A stretch of 64,000 nucleotides of DNA from Actinomadura alba (GCF_014323705.1 NZ_JABVEC010000012.1:62001-126000); one strand, 5' to 3'. Counted from the first letter of the stretch, positions 1 through 9,642 are shown. Notes: a model not told the origin generated them from the letters alone. A program made the numbers and translations.

Positions 1-402
1 CCGGACCAGTACGCCGGCGCGCACGAGCCGTCGTACGAAGTGCTCGGCGTTGTCGTAGTCCGGCAGCGGCCAATGCGCGCCGTCCAGCCACAACCGGCGC
101 CGGGTCACATCGGGCAGCTCGAGGTCACCGTCGACGACCTGCTGGATCGGCAGCCAGGGCAGCGTCGTCCCGAGCGCGAACCTGATCCCGAAAAAGGTCG
201 TGTCCGGCGGGACCGGCGCCATGCTCGCCCGCGTCTCCGGCCCCTGCACGGCGGCTCTGGCCTGGCCCGCTTCCTCCCAGACGACCAGATTCCAGTGCGC
301 GGTGGCGACCGAGGTCATCCGGTCGAGGCCCGCGCTCCGGCTGCGCCAGACCCGCTCGACGTACGGCGACTCCGACGACCGGTCCTCGAATTCCAACCCC
401 AT
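1..402 (-). CDS. AraC-family transcriptional regulator, N-terminal part (runs off window)
   Basis: The reverse strand is open from an ATG at 402 to the window edge, giving 134 residues beginning MGLEFEDRSSESPYVERVWR. This N-terminus (YVERVWRSRS, then LVVWEEAG and a G.RF..GT region near residue 75) matches the DUF6597-type sensory half of AraC-family regulators. The C-terminal helix-turn-helix half would lie beyond the window, so DNA binding is inferred from the family. It is monocistronic as far as visible; its upstream neighbour is a decayed oxidase gene. Confidence 0.6.
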   Translation of the reverse strand, partial: MGLEFEDRSSESPYVERVWRSRSAGLDRMTSVATAHWNLVVWEEAGQARAAVQGPETRASMAPVPPDTTFFGIRFALGTTLPWLPIQQVVDGDLELPDVTRRRLWLDGAHWPLPDYDNAEHFVRRLVRAGVLVR

Positions 403-486
403 GCGTCGATCCTACCGGAATCCGACGCACGAATAACCGGAAAGGACCAGGTCACAGGGTCGGCGATACCCGAATCCCCGCAGTGG

Positions 487-1185
487 CTACCGCTGCTTCC
501 TATGCTCGGTGACATGACCATTCAACGGATGGACAACGTCGCCATCGTCGTCGATGACTTGGACGCGGCCATCGCGCTCGCGTACGGCCTCGGCGACGTG
601 CGGGGCGTCGGGCATGGTGGTCAGCGTGAGCGCGGTGCTCAGTTCGTCGGGAATGCGGGTGCACCAGTCCCGGTAGAACGCCATCGTCTCCGCGGCCCGC
701 TCAATGGCGAAGCAGGCCGTTCCCGCATACACCTCGTGGACGGGATGGAGCCTGAACTCGAGCGACGTCACCACGCCGAAGTTGCCTCCGCCACCGCGCA
801 GCGCCCAGAACAGGTCGGGGTGCGAGTCCGGGGAGGCCGTGGGATCCTGCCGTCGGCGGTGACCACCTCGGCCTGTAGCACGCTGTCGGCCGCGAAGCCG
901 TACGCGCGGGCCAGCCAGCCGATCCCGCCCCCGAGCGTGTAGCCGGTCACCCCGACCGAGGAGTGCGAGCCGGACAGCGGCGCCAAGCCGAACGGCTCCG
1001 CAGCGGCCAGCACGTCGGCCCGCGGGCGCCCGGCCCCACCCGGGCCACTCGCCGCCGGGTGTCCACGTCGACCGTCGCCATCGCCGACGTCTTCAGCAGG
1101 AGGCCGCCGTCGCAGGGAACGTAAGTGCCGTGACCGGTGGACTGCACGGCCAGCGGCAGGTCGTGAGCTGGCCGAGGATGCCAGG
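487..1185 (-). pseudogene. FAD-binding (PCMH/BBE-type) oxidase, frameshifted remnant
   Basis: Three reverse frames carry consecutive pieces of one flavoprotein of the berberine-bridge-enzyme/6-hydroxynicotine-oxidase type. The first has GHGTYVPCDGGLLLKTSAM (about 1080-1165). The second has SSVGVTGYTLGGGIGWLAR and AYGFAADSVLQAEVVTADG (about 850-965). The third has FGVVTSLEFRLHPV and an AFYRDWCTRIPDELS segment (about 600-780). The frame changes, truncated N-terminus and missing substrate/BBE C-terminus show it is dead. In the intact family the GG.GW motif and conserved His/Cys bind FAD covalently. Confidence 0.7.
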
Positions 1186-1219
1186 CAGGTAAAGCGGCGA
1201 AAGGGCGACGAGCGCAAGA

Positions 1220-1514
1220 ACCAGTTGGTGGCGGCCCCGCAGAGAGTACCCGTGACGATATCCCCGCTGAACCGACCTGTAGGCGCTGAGGACGTTCTTC
1301 AAGTCGAGCAACTACCACGATGGGTAGGCGAAGCCGTTCCACCAGTGATCGTCTGCTTCGTCAGGCGGCCGGGCGTATGACCACGCCGCTGAGAACCCTT
1401 CCTCTGCGGGGTCCCGCAACCGTCCCTCGACGGCGGCATCGATGGTCCACCCACGAACGTTCATCCCGCCTACGGGACCAACGTCGATACGCCGTCCCTC
1501 CGCCACGGTGTTAG
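1220..1514. other. Spacer without a recognisable gene
   Basis: About 300 bases between the dead oxidase and the truncated glycosidase. The reverse strand has a protein-like frame at about 1312-1500 (containing GMNVRGWTIDAAVEG and ending WNGFAYPSW) but I do not recognise it and see no start for it. It may be the tail of another decayed gene. Confidence 0.3.
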
Positions 1515-3098
1515 TCACGCGGTGGAGCGGTCGCAGCAACCGATGGTTGTGCAGCTGGCGACTACGCGGTCGCCGCCAACCGGTTCGCCGGCACGTACGA
1601 CTGGCCGACCGCGACACAGCTGCAGCAGCTCGGTGGCTTCGACCAGCACTACGCCCACATGCGCCAGTACTGGAACACCCGGCTGTCGGCGATCGCGGAC
1701 ATCACCGACCTGCCCGACAAGCGGCTGATCAACGCGTACAAGGCCGGCTACATCTACACGCTGATCATCCGCGACGACGTCAACGGTGAGAAGCAGTTGC
1801 ACGTCGGCGAGAACGGGTACGACACGATGTTCGACCACGACACGATCGGCATCGTGTCGACGCTGCTGACGATCGGCGACTTCACGTACGCGAAGGACTA
1901 CCTGTCCACGCTGCCGGCACAGCTGCAGTACGACGACGCGAAGTGGAAGTACAGCTGGCCGTACGCCCTGTACATGCAGCGCACCGGTGACAAGGACTTC
2001 GTCCGCAGCCGGTTCGAGACGATCAAGAAGAACACGCACACGATCGAGACCGACCGGATCGACGGCGGCAAGGGGATCATCAAGCAGACCGACGCGATCG
2101 ACTCGCGCGGGTACTGGACGATCGACAACTGGTCGGCGCTCACTGGTCTGACCACCTACCGGTACCTCGCCACCGCGCTCGGCGAGACCGACGAGGCGGC
2201 GTGGGCGAAGGCGGAATACGACGACCTGCTGAAGGTCGCGACCGACCGGATCGACCAGACCATGCAGCATTACGGGCTGGATTACATCCCGATCTCGATG
2301 GTCGAGCCGAACGAGACCGGTCCGCGCAAGGACCCGCGGGACGCGAACTGGGCCTCGATGTTCCTGTTCGGCCGGTGGGCCTGGGACAGCTACCTGTTCG
2401 GCGCCGAGCAGACCGGCACGATGATCGACAAGATCGACGCCACCTACACGCACGGTTTCGACCGGCGTAAGGACATCTCGGACTCGATCTACAACTTCGG
2501 CGGCTACCCGCACGGGTACTTCTCCAGCGCGTACAACGCCGGGTACGGCAGTTCCGCGCTGCGGGGTGAGCAGTACCGGGACCTGGGGATCAAGGCCTAC
2601 CAGTACATGATCGACAAGGCGATGAGCGATCCGTTCGGCTGGTGGGAGGGCGTCGACTACCCGAGCACGAGCTCGCCGTGGGACATCGACCACGCCCGGG
2701 GCGGCGGCGGTTCGAACCAGCACATGTGGGGTCAGTCGACCGCCACCAAGGTGCTGTTCGACTCGCTGATCGCCGAGAAGTCGGACGGGGCGCTGATCAT
2801 CGGCCGCGGCGTACCGAACGAGTGGCTCCGGACCGGCCAGAAGATCGGGCTCGACCGGTACCCGGTGCAGAACGGCGGCCGGGTCGGCTACCAGCTGAAG
2901 ACGGCCGGCAAGGCGGTGCTGATCCAGTTCAGCGGTGACGTGTCGGACGTCGCGGCGTACAGCGTCGAGCTGCCGGCGTTGCGGGACAACATCGTGAACG
3001 TGTCGGTCAACGGTGCGGTCGTCGACCAGAAGGCCGGTACGGTCCGGGTTCCGGCCGGCACCAAGAACCTGACGATCGTCCTGCGGCACACCGTCTAG
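1515..3098 (+). pseudogene. 5'-truncated secreted glycosidase (six-hairpin-like) fragment
   Basis: The frame is open from 1515 and has its first ATG at 1659 (479 aa). Family-like sequence (ANRFAGTYDWPTATQLQQLGGF) already runs upstream of that ATG, and no leader peptide is present, so the N-terminal half is missing. The remainder is rich in W, Y and D (GYWTIDNWSALTG, NWASMFLFGRWAWDSYLFG, FGWWEGVDYPS) like alpha/alpha-barrel glycoside hydrolases, and ends in a beta-sandwich-like tail. The family resembles large actinobacterial Tat-secreted proteins of unassigned sugar specificity. Codon use is normal, so decay appears recent. A shortened cytoplasmic product cannot be excluded. Confidence 0.55.
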
Positions 3099-3108
3099 CA
3101 GAGCCGAC

Positions 3109-3140
3109 GACGGCCCCGGACCCGACGGTCCGGGGCCGTC
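3109..3140. terminator. Hairpin terminator after the glycosidase fragment
   Basis: A perfect 12-bp stem (GACGGCCCCGGA / TCCGGGGCCGTC) with an 8-nt loop begins 11 bases after the stop codon. There is no strong T-run, as is common in high-GC actinobacteria. It also lies just beyond the 3' end of the minus-strand remnant at 3145-3290, so it could act in both directions. Confidence 0.7.
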
Positions 3141-3144
3141 TGCC

Positions 3145-3290
3145 GTTACTGGGCGGCCTTGGTGAACTCGGTGGTGTGCGTCTTGCCGAGGTCGGGACCC
3201 GCCTTGGAGAGCTCGTACGTCGCGACCAGGCCGACCAGCCCCGCGCCGACCACGATGACGTCGGGCTGGAATCCGTCAACAGCTGAGGGG
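3145..3290 (-). pseudogene. FAD/NAD(P)-binding oxidoreductase remnant
   Basis: The reverse strand ends in TAA at 3145 and reads DGFQPDVIVVGAGLVGLVATYEL, the N-terminal Rossmann dinucleotide-binding motif (GxGxxG) of a flavin-dependent dehydrogenase or amine oxidase. It is followed within about 20 residues by a terminus, TTEFTKAAQ. The body of the enzyme is absent, so this is an internally deleted scrap. Confidence 0.5.
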
Positions 3291-3475
3291 AGAGTACGGG
3301 GTCGGTCACCTCCGGCCGACTCACCCGACCACCACTTGAGCGATCGCCCAACTCGAGAACTACTGATGCGTAGGCACTAACGACGCTATCTGAATCTGTA
3401 ATAGCCTCCGAAAGCCTGACATACACCCCTATTCCCGGCGTCGGACGACAAGGTCCCGCGCCAAGAAGGACCGTA

Positions 3476-5386
3476 GTGAAAGCCAGAATCATCGCGATCC
3501 TCGGATCCGGCGCACTCGCCGCCACCATGGTCGCAGGACCGATCACCAGCGCCACGGCCGCGCCTTACACACCCTCAGCGCCACCGTACGCAACCCTCGT
3601 CGACGGAGTCACGGCTCCCGTCTACGACTACGCCGATGCCATCCGCGAGACGGTCTGGGTGAGCACACCCGACCTCGACGGCGACGGCAAGGACGAGCGC
3701 ATCGCGGCCGACATCATCCGGCCACACGAGCTCGACGGCAACGCGAGAATCCCCATCGTCATGGACGCGAGCCCCTACTACCTGAGCCTCGGTCGTGGCA
3801 ACGAGTCGGAGCGCAAGAAGTACGACGCGAACGGGGTCCCCACGAAGTTCCCGCTCTACTACGACAACTATTTCGTGCCGCGCGGGTACGCCTACGTCGC
3901 CGTGGACATGGCCGGCACCGCCCGCTCGACCGGGTGTTCCGACGAGGGCGGCCGTTCCGACATCGAGTCGGTAAAGGCGGTCGTCGAATGGCTCAACGGC
4001 AAGGGCAGCGCGTACGACGCCGACGGCAAGAAGGTCACAGCCGACTGGAGCAACGGCGCCACGGGCATGATCGGCAAGTCGTACGACGGCACGCTGGCCA
4101 ACGGCGTGGCAGCCACCGGCGTCGACGGACTGAAGACGATCGTGCCGATCAGCGCGATCAGCTCCTGGTACGACTACAACCGCTGGCAGGGCGCGGTGAA
4201 GTCGCTCAACTACCCGAGCAGTCTGTCGCGCACGATCGCGCAGGGCCGGACCATCGCGACCGACTGCAGCGCGCGGCTGAACTGGATGGACGCCAACGAC
4301 GGTGACGAGAACGGTGCCCACACGGACTTCTGGGCCGAGCGTGACTACCGGCACGGCACCTACTACGACGCCTCCAAGGTCAAGGCGAGCGTGTTCATCG
4401 TCCATGGACTCCAGGACAACAACGTCAAGACCATGAACGCCTCCAAGTGGTGGGCCGACCTCGGCAAGCAGGGCGTGGCCCGCAAGATGTGGCTGGCCCG
4501 GCTCGGGCATGTCGATCCGTTCGACTTCGCCCGCGCTCGGTGGGTGGACACACTGCACAAGTGGTTCGACAGCCAGCTCATGGGCATCGACAACGGCATC
4601 CTCAATGAGCCGGCCGTCTCGGTGGAGAGCGCACCCAACCGGTGGTCCGACTCCGCCCGCTGGCCGATCTCGGCAGCACGCGACACGACCCTGAACCTGC
4701 AGGCCGACGGAACGATGACGCTCGGACAACCCGGTCGTGCCTCGGTGAGCTACACCAACTCGTCCTCGCTCAGCGAGGCCAACGCGGTGAAGGTCGGCGA
4801 CAACCCCAACCGGCTGCTCTTCCTCACCGGGTCGACCAAGCACGACGTCCGCATCTCGGGGACACCGACGGTCGACCTGAACGTGAACCACACCGCACCC
4901 GTCGGTCAGATCTCCGTGATGCTGGTCGACTACGGCAAGATGGACCGGGTCCTCGCCAGTGGTGACGGCGCCAGGACGCTGTCGACCGAGTCCTGCTGGG
5001 GACCGGCCAGCGCCAACGACGACGCCTGCTACTTCGACATGGAGCGGGTGATCGACAGCTCCGAGTTGCAGGTGCTCGCTCGCGGCTGGGCTCGCCTCGA
5101 CGATCCCGGCGACCACCGGGTGACGGTCGAGCTCGCGGCCAACGACGTCGACGTGCCGGCCGGCCACCAGCTCGGCCTGGTGATCAGCGGCAGCCGCAAC
5201 GGGGTCATCGCGGTCGACACCGCACCCACGACGTACACGGTCGACCTGAGGGGCAGTCACCTCAACCTGCCGGTGGCGGGCCCGATGGCAGGGTTCGATC
5301 CGGGTCACGTGACCGCGAAGGACACCAGCAACCTGCGTCCGGGCACCCTCCCCGACATGAACAAGGAGGTCGTACCGGAGAGCTGA
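3476..5386 (+). CDS. Secreted Xaa-Pro dipeptidyl-peptidase / S15 family alpha/beta-hydrolase
   Basis: Serine peptidase of the S15 (PepX/CocE-NonD) family, expected to cleave X-Pro dipeptides from peptide N-termini outside the cell. The 636-aa product has a signal peptide (residues 1-28, ending ATAA), an alpha/beta-hydrolase domain with nucleophile Ser202 in GKSYDG, a catalytic-Asp region at VHGLQDNN and His in RLGHVDPF, then a C-terminal jelly-roll (PepX_C-like) from about residue 400. The GTG start is fixed by an AGAAGGA site 5 nt upstream. It is monocistronic and followed by a strong terminator. Acyl-ester substrates are an alternative, since CocE-like esterases share this fold. Confidence 0.85.
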   Translation: MKARIIAILGSGALAATMVAGPITSATAAPYTPSAPPYATLVDGVTAPVYDYADAIRETVWVSTPDLDGDGKDERIAADIIRPHELDGNARIPIVMDASPYYLSLGRGNESERKKYDANGVPTKFPLYYDNYFVPRGYAYVAVDMAGTARSTGCSDEGGRSDIESVKAVVEWLNGKGSAYDADGKKVTADWSNGATGMIGKSYDGTLANGVAATGVDGLKTIVPISAISSWYDYNRWQGAVKSLNYPSSLSRTIAQGRTIATDCSARLNWMDANDGDENGAHTDFWAERDYRHGTYYDASKVKASVFIVHGLQDNNVKTMNASKWWADLGKQGVARKMWLARLGHVDPFDFARARWVDTLHKWFDSQLMGIDNGILNEPAVSVESAPNRWSDSARWPISAARDTTLNLQADGTMTLGQPGRASVSYTNSSSLSEANAVKVGDNPNRLLFLTGSTKHDVRISGTPTVDLNVNHTAPVGQISVMLVDYGKMDRVLASGDGARTLSTESCWGPASANDDACYFDMERVIDSSELQVLARGWARLDDPGDHRVTVELAANDVDVPAGHQLGLVISGSRNGVIAVDTAPTTYTVDLRGSHLNLPVAGPMAGFDPGHVTAKDTSNLRPGTLPDMNKEVVPES

Positions 5387-5408
5387 CCTCGCCCAGCATC
5401 AGATCGAG

Positions 5409-5439
5409 AGGCTGCCCGGATCGCTTATCCGGGCAGCCT
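5409..5439 (+). terminator. Terminator of the S15 peptidase gene
   Basis: A perfect 12-bp stem (AGGCTGCCCGGA / TCCGGGCAGCCT) with a 7-nt loop, followed by a short T-run (TTTC), lies 23 nt after the stop codon. This is a classical intrinsic terminator. Confidence 0.85.
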
Positions 5440-5692
5440 TTCGGTTGTCGCACGAGTAGGCACTGGAGCCGAACACCACACACGAATACAGCGTGTCGAA
5501 CACTCATTCGATGCCCAAACTCCTCGCAAGCTCCCGGTCTCCGGCGCGGGACCTACCGCTGGCCCGCCCGGTCGACCAGCTTGGTGACGACGCGGTGAGG
5601 GAGTGGGTGACGGTGCCCGCGGTCGAAGACGGGCAGCGGTCAACGAGGTCGATCTCCTCCGATGTACTGGTCGGCTGCCCAATCAGCCCTGC

Positions 5693-5815
5693 ACCACCTT
5701 CGACAGGTTGGTGATCGCCCTGGCTGCGGTTCACGCCCTACACGGCCACGAGATCCGTACGCCTCTCACTGCCGACCTGGACCTGTCCGCGAGACAGCTG
5801 ATCGTCCGGCGAGCC
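5693..5815 (+). pseudogene. Tyrosine recombinase (integrase) fragment
   Basis: One frame reads DRLVIALAAVHALHGHEIRT followed by LTADLDLSARQLIVRR. This resembles the central catalytic-domain segment of actinobacterial phage-type integrases, where the first catalytic Arg and the L.L.D.D motif lie. The catalytic R..H..Y parts are missing and stops flank it, so it is only a scrap of a former mobile element. Confidence 0.4.
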
Positions 5816-5822
5816 TGCTGCC

Positions 5823-6395
5823 CTGGCTGCGACTTCTGCGGCGATCTTCAGCAACAGGCAAACGGCTGATCGTCGATCCGATGGTCTGCTGAGACTCTGG
5901 GGTATGTAGGCTCGCGATAGAGCCATACCCAAAGGTTGGCCACCTGGGCGGTCTGCGCCTCGCGGGGTTGCGGGTGCCGAAAACCTCGTCCAGGTCCTGT
6001 GACCTGTGGGTTCTCAACCTGACCTGCAGGGTCAGCAGTGGACCTAAACACTTCATAGGCACTCGATCGGCACACCCCTGCCGACCGCGTGCCCAAGTTC
6101 TGTCCACACGGTCCTTGAGCCAGCTGAAGATCACCGCCGCCCTGCGCCAGGCGACATCTACCGCCGAACCGAACGAGTTCAGCAGGGGTTCACCAGAGCC
6201 ATCCCCTGCATGACGGACGACGCTGATCGCGCATCGCGACCGAACGTCGGCTCACACCGAGAAGAAGCCCAGATAACAACCCTGCTCCCACGGTTCGTGC
6301 TCCCGCTGCTCCGACGTTAGTTCCTACGCGGAATAATCATGCCTGAGGTGCGTACTCCCGGATCCGGGCACAGAATCGGGGCCTGTAGGCGGTAT
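5823..6395. other. Gene-free stretch with an IS-related scrap
   Basis: No intact gene is seen. A 24-bp segment at 5969-5992 (TGCGGGTGCCGAAAAC and on) recurs with one mismatch at 42720-42743, beside the IS5-type remnant there, so this stretch probably holds the debris of the same element. The rest shows no coding signature. Confidence 0.35.
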
Positions 6396-7490
6396 TCACC
6401 AGCTGATTCCGGCGGCCACCGGCAGGTGGTCGCTGTCGGTGGCCGGCAGCACCCACGAGCTCTCCGGCTCCACCCCGCGGACCAGGATCTGGTCGATCCG
6501 CGCCACCGGGAACTTCGCCGGCCAGGTGAAGCCGAAGCCGTCCCCGGCCGCGTCCTGGGCCGAGTGCAGCTGCGAGGTGATGTCGGCGAACGCGCGGTCG
6601 TCCATGGTGCCGTTCAGGTCGCCGAGCAGCACCACCCGCTTGTTCTGCTCGGTGGCGATGGCCCTGCCGAGCGCCTGCACGCCTCTGTCCCGGTGGGCCG
6701 TCCAAAAACCCGCCCTGGGATTCACCCGTACGGACCCCAGGTGGGCCACATACACCGCCAGCGGCCCGTGGTCCGTGGCCACCGTGGTGCGCAGCGCCCG
6801 GTTGTAGCCCATCTTGATGTCGACCGGCTTGGTGTCCGCCAGCGGCCCGTAGTCCATCTTGATGTCGACCGGCTGGGTGTCCGACAGCGGCAGCTTGCTC
6901 CACAGCCCGACCGTGCCCTGCACCGTGTGGTACGGGTACGCCTTCGCCAGCTCCTTCTCGTACGTGCTCCTGGCCTGCTGGGTCAGTTCCTCCAGTGCCA
7001 GCACGTCCGCGCCGGAGGCGGCCAGGTCGCGGGCGGTGCCGGCCGGGTCGGGGTTGTCGGCGCCGACGTTATGGCTGGCCACAGTGAGGTCGCTGCCCGG
7101 GTGGGACTTGTCGCTGAGCAGCCCTCCGAAGAGGCTCAGCCACACCACGACCGGCAGCAGCAGCGCGACCACCGCGGAGGCGGAGCGGCGCCGCCGCGCC
7201 CCGGCCAGCAGCACCGGGATGAACACGCCGAACCACGGCAGGAAGGTCTCCACCAGGCTGCCGAGGTTCCCGCGGTCCGTGATCTGCGCGTGCAGCAGCA
7301 TGAGCAGGCCGAGCAGCAGCGCCAGCGCCGCGAGGACCAGGCCGCGCTTCCAGGGCCCCGGCCGGGAGACGCTACGGATCGCCCGGCGGATGCCCGCGCG
7401 CCAGGCACCGGAGCCGGTGTCCCGGCGGCCGGCGCCACCCTGTCCGGCGCCCTGCTGTCCGGTCTGCTCCGCCGTGTCGGCCTGCACCAT
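6396..7490 (-). CDS. Membrane-anchored endonuclease/exonuclease/phosphatase (EEP) family protein
   Basis: About 364 aa from the ATG at 7490, with a GAGCGAGGA site upstream; the frame also extends further, but that part overlaps a dead gene. A Gly/Gln-rich cytoplasmic N-terminus is followed by three hydrophobic segments (ALALLLGLLMLLHAQ, FLPWFGVFIPVLLAG, VVALLLPVVVWLSLFGG) and then an EEP domain. Visible EEP motifs are ASHNVGADN (metal-binding Asn), LEEL (Glu), LLGDLNGTMDD and a terminal TDSDHLPVAA, the usual His motif. Homologues are phosphodiesterases, sphingomyelinases or nucleases; the extracellular substrate is unknown. A 45-bp tandem duplication lies inside the domain. Confidence 0.75.
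   Translation of the reverse strand: MVQADTAEQTGQQGAGQGGAGRRDTGSGAWRAGIRRAIRSVSRPGPWKRGLVLAALALLLGLLMLLHAQITDRGNLGSLVETFLPWFGVFIPVLLAGARRRRSASAVVALLLPVVVWLSLFGGLLSDKSHPGSDLTVASHNVGADNPDPAGTARDLAASGADVLALEELTQQARSTYEKELAKAYPYHTVQGTVGLWSKLPLSDTQPVDIKMDYGPLADTKPVDIKMGYNRALRTTVATDHGPLAVYVAHLGSVRVNPRAGFWTAHRDRGVQALGRAIATEQNKRVVLLGDLNGTMDDRAFADITSQLHSAQDAAGDGFGFTWPAKFPVARIDQILVRGVEPESSWVLPATDSDHLPVAAGISW
6811..6890 (-). repeat. In-frame 45-bp tandem duplication inside the EEP gene
   Basis: The unit at 6811-6855 is repeated from 6856 onward with few differences. It encodes DTQPVDIKMDYGPLA and then DTKPVDIKMGYNRAL, adding 15 residues to a surface region between catalytic motifs. The reading frame is kept. 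Confidence 0.8.
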
Positions 7491-7516
7491 CGTCTGTCCT
7501 CGCTCACTAACGGTCA

Positions 7517-7855
7517 CTGCTGCATCCTCGGGTCCTTGGTGGGGTCGGCATACATCCGCGTGGGCAGCCGTGATCGATCGCTTCGGTGCGCAGCTCGTAG
7601 TGCCGGGGTTCGTTCTTGTAGATCTGGCACAGCCCGTACTCGGCACCGTGCTGGGACAGCCACGCCGTCGCATTGGAGCGCCCTCGTACTTCCTGTCGCG
7701 GGTCACGTTGCGGCTGACCCAGGAGCCGGACATGCCGCACTGGTGTAAGAGGCTGTTCCTTACGCTGGCGAACAACGCGGCCAGCCCCGCCGAGTACTTC
7801 CGGCTGCCCGAGACGCGCACGGTCGTCATGGGATCGCAGGTCGAGATCTGAACCG
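7517..7855 (-). pseudogene. M15/VanY-type D-alanyl-D-alanine carboxypeptidase remnant
   Basis: Reverse frames carry AWLSQHGAEYGLCQIYKNEP and HYELRTEAIDHGCP, then in a shifted frame ADPTKDPRMQQ and a stop at 7517. This is the typical C-terminus of actinobacterial M15 peptidases, with the catalytic Glu region and the HYE zinc-ligand motif. Upstream sequence (SGSRKYSAGLAALFASV, CGMSGSWVSRNV) is not a normal M15 N-terminus. Frameshifts and 5' loss make it non-functional. It is directly followed by the EEP gene. Confidence 0.65.
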
Positions 7856-7938
7856 CCGTCCGGTCGAGGCACCGTCCTGATCGCGCCGGGCACGAGCGTC
7901 GCCCTCTGGCGCCATGGGCTGATGGCCTGGGCCATGCT

Positions 7939-9117
7939 TCAGCCGAGGCGCAGCAGCAGATGCTCGATGGACGGCCCGTCCAGCGGTCCGCCGAGGACGA
8001 GCGGGAACCGCCTGGTGCCCACGGCCAGTGAACCGAGCCGGTCGCCCTCGGCGGCGGGCCGGGGGACCACGCCGTCCAGGCGCAGCCGTACGGTCAGACC
8101 GGGCCAGCCGATCACGGTGACCGGTGCGGAGGTGACCAGCGGGGTACGGCCGCCCAGCCCGTCGTCGACCACCGCCACCCGTTCACCCGGTCGGGCCAGG
8201 GTCGCCGCGGTGAGCGCGTCGCCGGCCGCGGTGATCAGCCGGCGGCCTGCCTCGACCGCCCCCACGGCACTGATGGTGCCGGGCTGTGCCATCACGGCGC
8301 CGACGATGAGCGTGTGGACGCCGCCCACGCGCCTGCGGGCGGCGAAGACGTAGTTCCCGCCCGCCGCGCTCGTGAAGCCGGTCTTGCCGCCGATGACGCC
8401 CCCCTGCCCGAGCAGGGTGTTGCCGCCCGTCCGCGCCAGGCCGCCGTCGGAGGGCATGTAGACGCGCTCGCCCACCACCTCGGCGAACGCGGGGATCCGC
8501 ATCGCCGCGCGGAGCAGCTTCACCTGGTCGGCCGCGGTGCTCACCGTGCCAGGGTCGAAGCCACTGGGGTCGGTATAGGTCGTGGCGGTCATCCCCAGGC
8601 TGCGGGCCGCGGCGTTCATCTTGCCTACGAAGGGGGCCAGGCCGCCGGTGTCCCAGCGCGCCATCTCATGAGCGATGTTGTTCGCCGAAACGATCAACAG
8701 CGCCTCGAGCGCCTCGCGCTCGGTGAAGGACTGGTTCGCCACCACGTCGACGAGGCTCTCCCCGCGGGCCTTGCGCGCCGGGAGCCGAGCCGCCTCGGCG
8801 GGCGAGATGGTGTAGGTCGGACCGTCTGCCCCGGCGGCGAGCGGGTGGCCGCGCAGAAAGACGTACGCGGTCATCACCTTGGCCACGCTGGCGATCGGCG
8901 TCGAAACGGAGCCGCCCGAGGAGCCCATGGCGCCGAGCCCTTCAACGTCGACCGCCGCCTGCCCGCCGACCGGCCACGGCAGCACCGGGGCGGCGCCCCC
9001 GAAGGTGTGCGCGGCGGAGGCCGTCAGCCGTACAACGGGATCGGGTACCGGGCGGACGAGCTGCACCGTGGCGAGCGCGGCCGGCAGGGCGAGCACCAGC
9101 GCCGTGACGACGAGCAT
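7939..9117 (-). CDS. D-alanyl-D-alanine carboxypeptidase (S11, PBP5-like)
   Basis: Penicillin-binding D,D-carboxypeptidase that would trim stem pentapeptides of peptidoglycan. From MLVV at 9117 the 392-aa product has one N-terminal membrane segment (TALVLALPAALATVQLV), SxxK motif SVAK (Ser77/Lys80), SANN as the SxN motif, and GGKTGFTS as the KTG box. It ends with the short beta domain usual in actinobacterial homologues. The frame is open well upstream of 9117 through a Pro-rich, RRAWW-containing cytoplasmic stretch, so the true start is probably farther up. That region runs into the remnant of a serine hydrolase, so the original 5' end may have been replaced. Confidence 0.75.
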   Translation of the reverse strand: MLVVTALVLALPAALATVQLVRPVPDPVVRLTASAAHTFGGAAPVLPWPVGGQAAVDVEGLGAMGSSGGSVSTPIASVAKVMTAYVFLRGHPLAAGADGPTYTISPAEAARLPARKARGESLVDVVANQSFTEREALEALLIVSANNIAHEMARWDTGGLAPFVGKMNAAARSLGMTATTYTDPSGFDPGTVSTAADQVKLLRAAMRIPAFAEVVGERVYMPSDGGLARTGGNTLLGQGGVIGGKTGFTSAAGGNYVFAARRRVGGVHTLIVGAVMAQPGTISAVGAVEAGRRLITAAGDALTAATLARPGERVAVVDDGLGGRTPLVTSAPVTVIGWPGLTVRLRLDGVVPRPAAEGDRLGSLAVGTRRFPLVLGGPLDGPSIEHLLLRLG

Positions 9118-9284
9118 CCGCCACCAGGCGCGGCGAGGCGGTGGACCCGCCTGTGCCGTATCCCCGTCCGCCGGAGGCGGGACCCTCTCCGGCCGCCTGG
9201 AGTAGGGGACCGGCCGATTCCCCTCGGATGCCGGTGCGCCAGAAGCGACCGCCGTCGGTGCGGTCGGCGGCGCCTGGAGGGAAA

Positions 9285-9642
9285 ACGCGCCGGAGGAGGC
9301 GGAGCCGGGCGACGCCCTCGTGGTTGCGGATCCCCTTCTCCTTGTCGGCCATGCCGTAGCTGCGGGACAGCACGGTCCGGCCCCGGTGCGACAGCAGCAC
9401 CACGCCGGAGAATTTGTCCTGCGCGGCCAGCTTCGCCACGTACCGGTCGTAGGCTCCGCCGGGCCGGGTGTCCGGCGGGATCCGGTCGAGCCCGGACGGC
9501 TCGGGCGCCGCGGGGGCGGTGCCGGCATGGCCGAGCTGGGCGCCCACCAGCGGCGCGCCGGCCGCCACCACGCCGGCGGCCGCCAACCCGCCCACCCGAC
9601 CAGCCGCCGCCGGTGGATACCACGTACCGAATTCGAGTCCAT
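9285..9642 (-). pseudogene. Serine hydrolase (beta-lactamase class C-like), truncated and frameshifted
   Basis: From an ATG at 9642 with an AAAGGA site, the product begins MDSNSVRGIHRRRLVGWAG, a Tat-type leader. After a one-base frameshift it continues VVAAGAPLVGAQL and GAYDRYVAKLAAQDKFSG, then VVLLSHRGRTVLSRSYGMAD. This is the N-terminus of secreted class C beta-lactamase-like hydrolases. It stops before the SxxK active site, where sequence of the next gene takes over. Confidence 0.6.

Noticed and set aside
1515..3089. Long reverse-strand open frame opposite the glycosidase fragment
   Set aside because: Val/Arg/Gly-rich low-complexity translation typical of the antisense of a high-GC gene; the plus strand gives a sensible enzyme sequence.
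3575..5308. 577-codon reverse frame opposite the S15 peptidase
   Set aside because: Antisense shadow; the plus strand has a signal peptide, catalytic motifs and a ribosome site.
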